A stretch of 64,000 nt of DNA, taken from Tetrapyrgos nigripes. Its lineage: Eukaryota > Basidiomycota > Agaricomycetes > Agaricales > Campanellaceae. The stretch is taken from the NCBI GenBank assembly GCA_013368315.1, contig JAACJM010000296.1:24762-88761 (forward strand), written 5' to 3'. How positions within the stretch are numbered: position 1 is the first letter of the stretch; each line of letters starts with the position of its first letter. The notes under the pieces are model-generated. The model made no database searches and was not told the DNA's origin. It was given only the letters and a program-made list of their open reading frames with translations. Positions 55,486 through 64,000 of this stretch are shown in pieces. The translations under genes and the position numbers were made by a program.

Positions 55486-55853
55486 TGTTAAGCAGGCATG
55501 GTACGGCTTGTACACTACTAAACGCAGTGGCAACTACGCAACTTACCTGGGATAAGAGTTAGCTTGTAAGGCTAGTAAGAGGCTTTTGAGCGATGTGGGT
55601 TAAGTATGAAAACTTGATTATTTGAGGGACTATCTACAGTCCTTATATACCTTTTAGGAGGTACAAATACATGTAAACTAATATAGTAGTAACAATAAGA
55701 TTCTATTGTACTGGATAGAACAATGCTGGTTTCGTACACTATTGTAGTACTACACTTTATTGTCTATATAATCTTATTGTTCTATATTATAACTACTACT
55801 ATTGTTCTACATAGAATACGTTGATGGCTGCAACTGAATGCGCCAATTCAACA
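55486..55853 (-). repeat. Copia-3 5' LTR
   Basis: 368 bp, near-identical to 48767-49135. Its right edge (AATTCAACA) joins directly to a Ty3 RT sequence rather than to a duplicate of the left flank. Confidence 0.95.
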
Positions 55854-57600
55854 CTGGCTATCTTAGAGAAGTCTTTGATGAAGCGTTGGTCAAAATTGGC
55901 AAATCCCAGGAACCCTCATAGATCTCAGAGTGTCTTTGGTATCTTCCAATCCTTTACTGCTGCTACCTTCACTGGATCCATTTGTACTTGCCCCTCCCCT
56001 ATTACCAGTCCTAAATATTCAACCTTCTCCTGCTTGAACTCACTTCTCTGGCCTCAGATACAAATCATGCTTTTCCAACCTCTTCAAAACTTCCCATGTA
56101 ATTGCTTGTACTTCTTCTAATGACCCACTGAAAATAAGGATGTTGTCCAGATATACAGCTACTTTCTCTGCAGCAATTAAATCAGCAAATATTGAATTCA
56201 TTAGAGATTGGAAGGTTGCCAGGGAATTGGCAAGTCCAAAGAACATGACCTTAGGTTCAAATAATCCCCTATTTGTAGCAAATGCCACCTTCCATTCATC
56301 TCCAGACTTGATCCATATGTTGTTGTATCCCCAATGTACATTGAACTTGGTAAAGTATCAGGCTATCTGCAGATGACTGATAATGTCAGTGACTAGAGGA
56401 AGAAGGTAACGGTTTTTGATCATGAACTGATTCAGCTTCTGGTAGTCTTGTATGAACTGTAACTTGCCATTCTTCTTTTTACAAAGAAGACTGGCAATGA
56501 TAGTGGTGATTTGGACAGCTGAACATACCTCTTGTTCATTGATTGACATAGGATAGATTTTGGTGCGCATAGTTTCCAGTGCTTCTGGTACCAGTTCAAT
56601 AGCATGATCCCAGGATTTATGAGCAGGAAGTCATTCAGACTCCATTTCTGAAAATACTTTTGTGAAATCTCAGTATTGTGCCAGTACCATCTGTTCGAAT
56701 GTCTGCTTGGGTTTGTCCTTTTGAGCTTGCTCTGCAAGCTGTTGGGAATAAGTGAACCTGGCTACACACCAAATCTCCTCACTCAGTTCTTGAAGAATCC
56801 TTGCCTTCCACCATTTCCTTTGAGTTGTCTGATTAGCACAGATATGGCAAAAGGGGGTTTCTTCCTCCTCCAAATCAGGTGTTACTCCTTCCTTCTGTTC
56901 CTCTTTCTTATCTACTATCAAATCCTCTCTTTAATGGTACCTCCCAGTCCATTGGATCTCATCACCTTCATCTATGACCTCTTCAACTGTTGCTTTTTGT
57001 CTTTACTTCCCCTCTTTTCCATCTGTCGTAGCCAAGGTAATGTCACAAATCACCGTCCTATTCACCTCTCTATTCATTTCTTAACTCCACGGACTACTAT
57101 TCATTTCCTTCATATTCCCATCATCATTTTCCTTATCTACGGTTACCATCATTGATCTGACATATACATCTTTTTATCTCCTCCGATTCCTATCTCCATG
57201 GACATTCTCACTTATTCATTTATTCTCTATTCACTTCTTTTACATATATACCAAGGGGCTTGTAACTCATTCTTTAGTCTGTTCACTTCGTCTCCACTCC
57301 GCTCTCAGTACAGTGCAGTGTTGAGCATAGTCAGCTACTCATATGTCTCTCGCCTCTACTATTTCCCTACATATCTTCCCTCTCTATCGTCTCTTATATT
57401 TCGTCAATCTATCTTGTTCATCGTGTGACTTGGGTGGTTAATCACTAAGTGACAACATCCTTGACAGGTAATCCTAGAATGATATCTTCGCCTCCAATGT
57501 CTGTGACCAAAAAATCCATCCAGTTTTCCTGTCCAAGCCCTTTTCTTTCCACTGTAAAAACCTTGAAGATGAAGATTGTGTGTCTGATTTGAAAAGAGAA
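55854..57600 (-). pseudogene. Ty3-type pol fragment: protease end and reverse transcriptase
   Basis: Reading on the minus strand, 57600-57472 gives VTDIGGEDIILGLPW, the end of a Ty3 protease domain. It is cut by the solo LTR at 57041-57466 and continues LRQ...EIQWTG and IVDKKEEQKEG (57030-56880). RT follows: RTKIYPMSINEQ (56570), KKNGKLQFIQDYQKLNQFMI, KNRYLLP, MAFATNRGLFEPKVMFFGLA and VAVYLDNILIFSGSLEEVQA. The catalytic box is YLDN, not YxDD. It ends FLGFANFDQRFIKDFSKIA exactly at the Copia-3 LTR, so the rest of RT, RNase H and integrase is missing. Several frameshifts (about 56360, 56500, 56640). Confidence 0.85.
57041..57466 (+). repeat. Solo LTR (426 bp) within the Ty3 protease
   Basis: TGTCACAAATCACC...CATCCTTGACA with an exact 5-bp TSD GGTAA (57036-57040 and 57467-57471). 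Its last 200 bp match the end of the Ty3 LTR at 60418-60963 (GTGACTTGGGTGGTTAATCA and the preceding CA-rich part). Dropping it makes GLPWL continuous in the host element. Confidence 0.93.
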
Positions 57601-57609
57601 GTTTATTTT

Positions 57610-58076
57610 CTGTGCAAAAGGTTAAGTTTTTCCTCCATAAAAGATTACCATTATTGGTTGAAAATGAATAGAGTATTTACACAAAAAAAAGCAAAGAAAC
57701 ACTTTGTCTTTTCTATATCTGAAAGAATACTTTATTTTTCCAACAAACAACACCTTTTTGGGGTAACAAAGACAAAGAGATTTAAATTCTGTTTTTTTTT
57801 TCTGAAAACAAAATGCCCAATTGGCACCTGAATATTGGGCATTGAGTGCCCACCAATGTATGGGACAAACACCTAATCATTGTACACTTGTCATTGATGG
57901 TCAAGAACCCTGCCAAAGGTCCTGATCTTCCCTAGATTCCTTAAGAGTCAACTTCCATAGACATACCAGATTCTTGTGGCAGAGACTGTTCTGTTGTCTC
58001 CCTTGTAAACATGTTCATAGCATCTGGCTGTGTTATATACTCCAGAAGCACATTGATCCATCAAACTTCACCTTTA
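57610..58076. other. AT-rich spacer, nothing recognised
   Basis: Poly-A/poly-T rich with only short frames. It may be the decayed upstream part of the minus-strand Ty3 element, but no gag motif is readable. Confidence 0.4.
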
Positions 58077-58205
58077 TGATCGTACTTAGTAGTACTTATA
58101 TGCTTCTTTGATGGTTATTCAGTAGTCGAATCAACTCTCTCTTTATTTATTCATTGGCATGGATAACTATACAAAGAAGTGTACAAGTACTACTAAGTAT
58201 GATCA
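58077..58205. mobile_element. 129-bp MITE with TA target duplication (Tc1/mariner-like)
   Basis: The arms TGATCGTACTTAGTAGTACT (58077) and AGTACTACTAAGTATGATCA (ending 58205) are inverted repeats that extend to about 34 bp (CTTCTTTG / CAAAGAAG). TA flanks both sides (58075-58076 and 58206-58207). The loop is AT-rich. Size and TA TSD fit a Stowaway-like mariner MITE. Confidence 0.85.
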
Positions 58206-58282
58206 TAATTCAAAGCTGAAGTAACAAACAATGGAGTAAGAGATAAATAAGATAAACAACTTATGAGAGGAGATCATTGCAT

Positions 58283-59619
58283 CTAATTGCAAGTACATTT
58301 CCTGTCCAATAATCTATACCATGCCAATATCAAATCCAGTTTATGGACCAGTTCATAATGCATGACGGTTTCCAAGCACAATCTCAGTTTATCACCTACA
58401 ATAAGCAACATCTTAGGAAGATAATTTGGAAGTTCACTAGGGTCCAGCTGAGCAGCAGCTTGATGGGAGTTCAGGTGTATCGTGATCCTCTGCAGAGGCT
58501 TCTGCTCTGCCAAGAGTGACAGTGCGGTGGCAAGAGACTGATATTCCTCTGTGTCTGTCAATTTCATGGGCAGAGATACTTCATAGACACTGTGACAGTG
58601 GGCCATAAGCTCTGAGAGTGCTTTGAGCTTCACAGACAACTCGACCCAAGGTCGGAATTGATTTCCATGCAATGACAGGTGCTGGAGGTTGCACATAGGA
58701 GTAAAGTCCAGGCCAATAGCATCTATGAATACAAATCGTATCAGTAGTGTACAGAACTTACTCTCAATGAATGCATGCCAAGCCAGAAGCTTTAGAGATG
58801 GCGCCTGGCAGTTGAGGAAGCTGATGATACTATTCCCCTCCACACTACCCTCAGTGAAGACAAAGAATGTAACACCAGTGATGGACAGATACTGGAGGAC
58901 CTCAACTAGCCCAAAAGCATAATTAAGGGACAACATGAGATCCTGGAATATAAGTGGGCTGGGAACATTGATGGGAAATTTGTCTGGTGTAGTGGGTCCT
59001 GCAACACAGTTGTCAGCAGTGAGCTTCTTCAGCTTTTGTGGATTGATACTCTGCAAAAGCTGAACCCAGGGATGCACAGGACCAGACAGGTTCCAAAAAG
59101 AGAGAATGGCCAGATGTTGAAAAGCAATTATCTGAGTGAGTCCAATGGCTTCAATGGAGATCACAATCCCAGCCAGTTCTAGTGACACAAGGTTGGTGAA
59201 CCAACAGTCGTAGAGATCATATCTGAGCACGCCCAGACGAAGATTGACCTGGAGATGTTGAAAAAGTCGTGTCATATCTTTCGCCTTTTCAATTGACCAG
59301 CTTCTCTAATCAGCTGGTGTATGGCAGAGGATGAAAGCTTGCATACTGGGCAGCAATGAAGTTCATGAGACATCAGGTGCCACCAATCTCTACAGACCAA
59401 TGTTGCAGCTTTCAGGCTGCTAGATGAGTCACATTGAATCTCTGGTGGCAGGGTAGGGATTGGCCTGGGAGCTTTTGGATTGTGGACAGTGGAAACAACA
59501 GGTTCCAGTGAGTCTGCTTTTGAAGGACTGCAGGATCGCCTGAAGGAAGTGCATCCAGCAACCTGAAAGGGTTCTTTCAGAAAATCATCATAATAATGAG
59601 AAATTGAAGCACCACTCAC
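58283..59619 (-). pseudogene. F-box-like protein gene with one frameshift
   Basis: The upstream frame (59619-59272) carries IPTLPPEIQ and SLKAATLVCRDWWHLMSHEL, an F-box core (LP.E....SL.A..LVCR.W) with a short loss in the first helix. A one-base shift in an AAAAGG run near 59280 separates it from the 330-codon frame 59275-58283, which has irregular leucine-rich repeats (LAILSFWNLSG, LKKLTADNC, LQHLSLHGNQFRPWVELSVK). F-box plus LRR proteins recruit targets to SCF ubiquitin ligases and are expanded in Agaricomycetes. The C-terminal frame shows no other stops, so the shift may be a recent mutation or a sequencing error. Confidence 0.6.
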
Positions 59620-60417
59620 ATCTCATTTCCCAAGCTACAGAGCTTGATACAGTCATCTTCAATAGAAATAAATCCATGAGACTCCATTTTGGTGACATTT
59701 ATCTCAACCTTTTCTTTTCCAACCTTGAGGAAGATGTCTTGAAAGAAACCTAGCCTGTTTCTGAATGGACAGGAATAGTTCTGCTTGTGAAACAGACTGG
59801 GTAACAAGCAAATCTATCAGAGCCACCCAGATTACTATGCAACAGGGGGGAGGGGGGTCAGTAAGTCATGAAAGAAAATGATGGAGGTTATATCCAAGCT
59901 GGCCCTTCAATGTAACCAGTGGTTGAGATTTATGAGCCTTAGGCATTTTGAAGAGGAACTTTGTGTGCTGAGGTAAAAAGTGAAGGAAAACTATAGTCAG
60001 TGGCTGTTACAATTTCTCACCCCTATTCTATAGAATTCTCTGATGACTCACTCTTTCTTTTCTTTTCTTTACTTTGTTTCATTTCTTCTTATCTAACACA
60101 TGTTTCCCTTTCGTTTACTGTGCTCTATTCTTGCTTTCTTTCTTACATGTGTAGTACACATGTCTACTATTACTTACACATTGCTTACATGCGTGTTTCT
60201 TATTACTTACATGCTGTTTGACATAGCTACTACAGACGATTTACATGCTTTATACACATTGTACTCTGACTCATATATAGGTAGAGTATTCCTCAAGCTA
60301 GATTCCCCAGCTTGACCTTATACATCTTTCTACAAGTCTTACTTTGAGTAATACTCATCTTGCTGAAACCTTTCTTTGATAGAAAGGCTCAACGAACAAA
60401 CAAACGAAGGCGAAACC
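59620..60417. other. Spacer; C/T-rich block that might be an old LTR
   Basis: A minus-strand frame (59807-59616, ending KLCSLGNEM) lies just upstream of the F-box gene and may be its first exon or a separate end. 60006-60400 starts TGTTACAATTTC, is C/T-rich and has a CATATATAGG box near 60270, LTR-like features without a matching second copy or TSD. Nothing firm. Confidence 0.3.
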
Positions 60418-60963
60418 TGTTAAGTCCAGGCAGATCCTAGTGCTAGGAAACACTATGGACCCAGGCAGAGGTCTATGGGGAAGAGTGGAACGATAATAGA
60501 TCTGGACAGAACCGGACAGGAAGAGGATAGTGTCATGAACTGCTACAGTTCTTTGCCCTCCTTCCTCTTCTACTACACTATTAAACTTGTTTTCTGATCA
60601 TTTGTCTATTGCATTTCCTCGATAAACCTTTTAAACCTTATATTACTGACTTTGAACCTTGTAGAACCTGTCAAACTCTATAATAACTGTCAATCAATCT
60701 TCCATTCCATTGATCCTATCTTTACCCTACATTTCTCCACTTTCCCCTACGTTTCTCCTATCTTTCTCCTATCACTTATTCATTGTTCTTCTATATAAAC
60801 CACTAGACATTCTAGCTAGTCCTTTAGTTCATTCACTTTGTTTCTGCTCCATACTATACTATGCAGTGTAGAGCCTAGTCAGCCTATTCTTTCTCTTTCT
60901 CTATATCTCAATCAATCTCAGTGTGACTTGGGTGGTTAATCAAGTGTACCAGCAACCTTGACA
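60418..60963 (+). repeat. 5' LTR of the right-hand Ty3 element
   Basis: TGTTAAGTCCAGGCAGATCC...CAACCTTGACA, 546 bp. A TATATAAACC box is near 60793. The first 50 bp match the solo LTR at 24361 and the last 200 bp match the solo LTR at 57041. Confidence 0.85.
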
Positions 60964-62161
60964 CTTGAACAAACTCCCATACACCCACCTCACTATTTGA
61001 GTCTTTTTCTCCTCTATTCTATTTATCTCTGTTCTCAACCTCTTTCATCTTTTACTGTCATTTCATCTGTATTGCAAGTGTTGTTCTCCCTCCCTGCAAT
61101 TCAAATACATTTTGATTGCTAAGCAGACACTACTTCGAGTAGACTGCTGTCCCACTGTGTACTTCGAGTAACAGTGTAGCAACAATTGTCCTCCCTTTCA
61201 TATATTCCTTTCACCCTGTCTACCCTGTTTTCTCAGATTCGCTTCGAACCCCAGAGAGTCCACCTGATTACGAACAACCTCCTCTCCCTCTACCACTCAA
61301 TCAATTACACACTGAGTACTGGTGTAGCCATGCAGAAAGCATTCGGGGATCCTTGGAGTTACAATCAAAACTTCGTCTGTACACATTGTTGGGTTTGGAA
61401 ACTGGAACCAGGTGACATGATCCTTTCCGTCTATTTGTACATATGAGTCACCCTTGATCTCGATACTGAGGAGACTGTTGTTAGGATTATGGGACCTCTG
61501 TTCTTCAAAGAATACAACACACCTACAGAACTTACAGACTATGGTACACATCCTCCTTTATCTTCAAATCCTCGTGATGATTTAAAGGGCAGAAAAGAAG
61601 GCCTTAAGAGATTGTAGAAAAAGTATATGACGAGTCGACAGTCCACATCTGCAGATCCAAGTCTTCCCTGTGCAGATTGTCCACACGTCTTCAAACTGAG
61701 GGTTCTCGACTGCAAGGATAACTTGGAGAGTTCAAAAACCTTACATGTTTTGCGAAAACCAACCCTGTATTAACAGGTACAACACTCAAACACTTCCCAA
61801 AACTGAAATTCTTCCTATCAAGTGTGAAGTTGTAATGCACAACCAAGAACTCGCTATTTGAAAAGCTCATCCTATAATCGACTCTGAAACTGAACCAGAA
61901 CAGGGATCATCTACCCATACAAACACTCAACTGAATCCGGAACCCTCTTCTCTTGTACCACCTGATCCAACTTCTACATCAGATTCTATTACAGATCCAC
62001 CTTCTAATAACCATCAACCCCTCCCGAGATCCTTCTCCCAATCCATCAGAACCAGATGACCCTTCTTCTCCCGTAATTCCATCTAATGAGGGACCATCTG
62101 TAGCCCCTTGTCGTCCAAATCCTCCTTCTTCTCCAGACCCATCAGATCCAGACAATCCAGC
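60964..62161 (+). pseudogene. Leader and N-terminal gag region of the Ty3 element, decayed
   Basis: Short frames such as VTLDLDTEETVVRIMGPLFF and GRKEGLKRL are coding-like but no frame is long. A Pro/Ser/Asp-rich part (SDPDNPA, PSEPDDPSSPV) precedes the gag core. I see no other gene. Confidence 0.45.
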
Positions 62162-62960
62162 CATGTCTGCCATAGCACCTGACTCCAACAGTATTTCTGA
62201 ACAAGGAAGGAAACCCGATGCCTTTAACAGAGAACGCGATGAAGCAAAGCGGTGGTTAGCTTCATTCAACAATTACCTATGTCAGAACAAGGCTAGGTAC
62301 TCAACTGAGGACTCCAAGGTGTCCTTATTCCTCTCATTCTTCACAGGAGAAAGAGGAGGAGATTGGGCAACTCAATGAATCACAGAGCGAGAAGAAGATG
62401 AGGAAGATATGAAACTCAAACCAGAAGAAAGGCGATGGACAACATTAAAGGAGATAAAGGACAGGTTCAAAAGGGATTTCAAAGCCCTTGCTGCTGATGA
62501 AGTTGCAAAAAATAAGATCAAGAATGCTAGAATGAAGGGAAACAGACATTAGTACCTATAATAGTATCTTTGACACATACGGAGAAGAGTCGGACTATGG
62601 AGAAACAGCTCTCCTGGATTTCTATAAAGCAGGTCTTCCGAGGGATGTTCGGAAGTCAGTGGCGGGAACGTGGCTGAAGTGGAAGGACTTTGACAAATAC
62701 AGGGAAAGGGCAATGGATCTCCATTTGGAATAGAAGGACAATCGAGATCATTCTCTACACCAAGGACGAATTCAGGTCCTTCTCAAGGATGAACTGTAGC
62801 AAGCATAAATGCACTTATGAATATGGGACCAGGTGCTAACTTGTCCTTTACTCCTTTACCTAAACTGATGGCCAAAGAAAGGGACTGACTCTGAAAAGTA
62901 GGGCATGCTTTGCATGTAGGCAACCCAGACACATGAGCAATGAATGTCTGATCTTCCCAA
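62162..62960 (+). pseudogene. Ty3 gag capsid and zinc knuckle
   Basis: KPDAFNRERDEAKRWLASFN, NYLCQNKARYSTEDSKVSLF and FTGERGGDWATQ form the Ty3 gag core, then RRWTTLKEIKDRFKRDF. A TGA after WATQ and frameshifts near 62540 (YGETALLDFYKAGLPRDVRK is in another frame) break it. The CCHC knuckle CFACRQPRHMSNEC is at about 62907-62948, intact. Confidence 0.8.
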
Positions 62961-63415
62961 ACAGTACTCCAAGGTCATCAATGTCTCAAAATACCTCTCA
63001 AAACTTCCCTCCTCGTGCTGTTAGGACAGCTGAAACTGCAGCTTCATCGTCGTCATCTAGTTTGCCACTGGTAACAGTGGCTCAAACGTCATCATCTTCC
63101 TCTTGTAATGTAATCAAAGATATTTCAGATATGATGAACAAGGTCAAGGATTTGGAAGGAGAAGAAAAGGAACAGGCTAGTGTATATTTGAAAGATGTCA
63201 TGGCAAAGATGATGGATTTTGAAATATTCCCCTGCTACGTCATCAGGAGGAATTGTACAGTACGCTGGACAATATATGAACAATCAATATCATGTTTTAA
63301 ACCCCTTTCGTGAGCGTACCTTTCCTTCAGAATTAAGAATTTCAGCAGTCACTCGTAACCAACAGGTACCTTCAATAACACTTAAAAACTGAAACAGCTG
63401 TTTCGCACAAGAAAA

Positions 63416-64000
63416 TTGTTTAACTCTTCTCCCCATCAAAAAATCCCTTTCCTGTACGAAATGTTGACAGTTCCAAAAACACCATGGATGGGTATGCCAT
63501 TACACCATTCAAAAACTCTGCATTATTCTCAGGACAAAAGATTGTATCATGAAGAGACAGCCAGATTCTATGTTATGGACATTGGAGATCACGACATAAT
63601 TCTTGGTACAATTGGTTAGAGGAGCATAATCCAGAGGATAGATTGGTCGTTTTCTAGGGTAGACATGGTTAGATGTCCTGAAAACATGTACTTTGGAACA
63701 ACCTCCCGTCCTCAACCTACACACCAAACCCAAATCTCCAAAACTGATGATTATTGACCCACGGAGCAATCACAAGGATTACCAAGTGAAATGGTCAGAA
63801 CTGATTGGATGGTTCAAACTGATTGCACAACCAAAGGTGGCAGGTCAACATCGTCAGATTCCTATTTGATCTTTTCATCGTTCTTCAGGATCTACGCTAT
63901 TTTTACTGAAGAAGACTTCAGACAGAAGGATATTCCAAACCAATGGGAAAAGAAGGTTTTAGAGAGTCTGTTTGTAAAAGGAGAGGAATACCCAACATCA
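63416..64000 (+). pseudogene. Ty3 protease region, end of window
   Basis: RFYVMDIGDHDIILGTIG, then after a TAG and a one-base shift EEHNP and RIDWSFSRVDMVRCPE, the typical end of a Ty3 protease domain (DIILG.WL..HNP.IDW). The active-site D-S/T-G should lie upstream near 63350-63420, but I could not read it. Coding-like sequence continues to 64000 (NQWEKKVLESLFVKGEEYPT). Confidence 0.7.

Larger units (their letters stand above)
48767..55853 (-). mobile_element. Copia-3: youngest Ty1/copia retrotransposon in the window
   Basis: The LTRs at 48767-49135 (3') and 55486-55853 (5') are 369 and 368 bp and differ at only about a dozen positions. The PBS GGTTATGGGCCC on the minus strand is at 55474-55485. 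A polypurine tract (plus CTCCCCTTGC) is at 49136-49145. The coding region is nearly intact: gag, a long linker, protease-integrase in one 664-codon frame, RT in one 438-codon frame, and RNase H. Four single-base frameshifts separate them. Flanks do not match: TTCTC on the left, CTGGC on the right. Confidence 0.95.
60418..64000 (+). mobile_element. Ty3-type LTR retrotransposon, 5' part, continuing past the window
   Basis: The LTR at 60418-60963 is followed by a leader, a gag with CCHC knuckle and the protease region, in the Ty3 order. The frames are interrupted throughout. It faces right and is cut by the window end. It is related by its LTR to the solo LTRs at 24361 and 57041. Confidence 0.88.

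Noticed and set aside
60006..60402. A second LTR upstream of the Ty3 LTR
   Set aside because: It has C/T-rich and TATA-like features only, with no second copy and no TSD.
1..64000. CRISPR arrays, bacterial operons or a plasmid/phage system
   Set aside because: Tandem repeats here have no unique spacers of constant length, and introns, LTRs and fungal families show nuclear eukaryotic DNA.

Overview
The window looks like nuclear DNA of a basidiomycete fungus, most likely an Agaricomycete. The evidence is a KDZ-type transposase with a CxC2-like N-terminal part, many short GT-AG introns of about 40-90 nt, a second multi-copy transposon-like protein family I know from mushroom genomes, an intron-rich secreted GH28 pectinase, and Ty1/copia and Ty3 retrotransposons. 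Very little is host gene space. The best single-copy gene is the GH28 exo-polygalacturonase at 44.4-46.7 kb. Others are a 296-residue two-exon gene at 5.7-6.7 kb, a frameshifted F-box-like gene at 58.3-59.6 kb and the start of an unknown nuclear gene at 43.1-43.4 kb. Most of the rest is layered mobile DNA, and many boundaries can be proved from target-site duplications (TSDs).

Layout. 1-2.1 kb: a 22-bp minisatellite that flips orientation at about 1490, then two 171-bp repeats. 2.1-4.3 kb: a decayed minus-strand gag-like frame and its probable LTR. 4.4-5.7 kb: diverged tandem repeats. 5.7-11.1 kb: minus-strand genes, one with a split viroplasmin-like (RNase H1 N-terminal) domain cut by a 1.6-kb hAT element. 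11.5-15.4 kb: a KDZ transposase pseudogene carrying an exact 103-bp internal duplication. 16.4-20.3 kb: palindrome arrays, two hAT elements 14 bp apart, nested MITEs and a foldback element. 22.3-28.0 kb: Copia-1, with a solo LTR inside its integrase and a compound right end. 29.2-30.1 kb: a 149-bp satellite. 30.2 kb: a tRNA-like Pol III unit. 30.4-41.6 kb: the multi-copy transposon-like gene, split by Copia-2 (33,265-40,474). 41.7-43.8 kb: two more hAT families and a 209-bp MITE. 44.4-46.7 kb: GH28. 48.8-55.9 kb: Copia-3, the youngest element, with unrelated sequence on its two sides. 55.9-57.6 kb: a minus-strand Ty3 pol fragment holding a solo LTR. 58.1 kb: a mariner-like MITE. 60.4 kb to the end: a Ty3 element that runs off the window.

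The main result is an ordered history of nested insertions. Four separate non-autonomous hAT-like families, each with 8-bp TSDs, sit here without any hAT transposase. Most in-frame stops in the decayed genes are TGA, which points to C-to-T decay of CGA arginine codons. I found no CRISPR array, no complete tRNA and no biosynthetic cluster. A TET/JBP gene next to the KDZ transposase, a linkage known in mushrooms, was looked for and not seen. All exon limits come from reading frames and splice motifs by eye.
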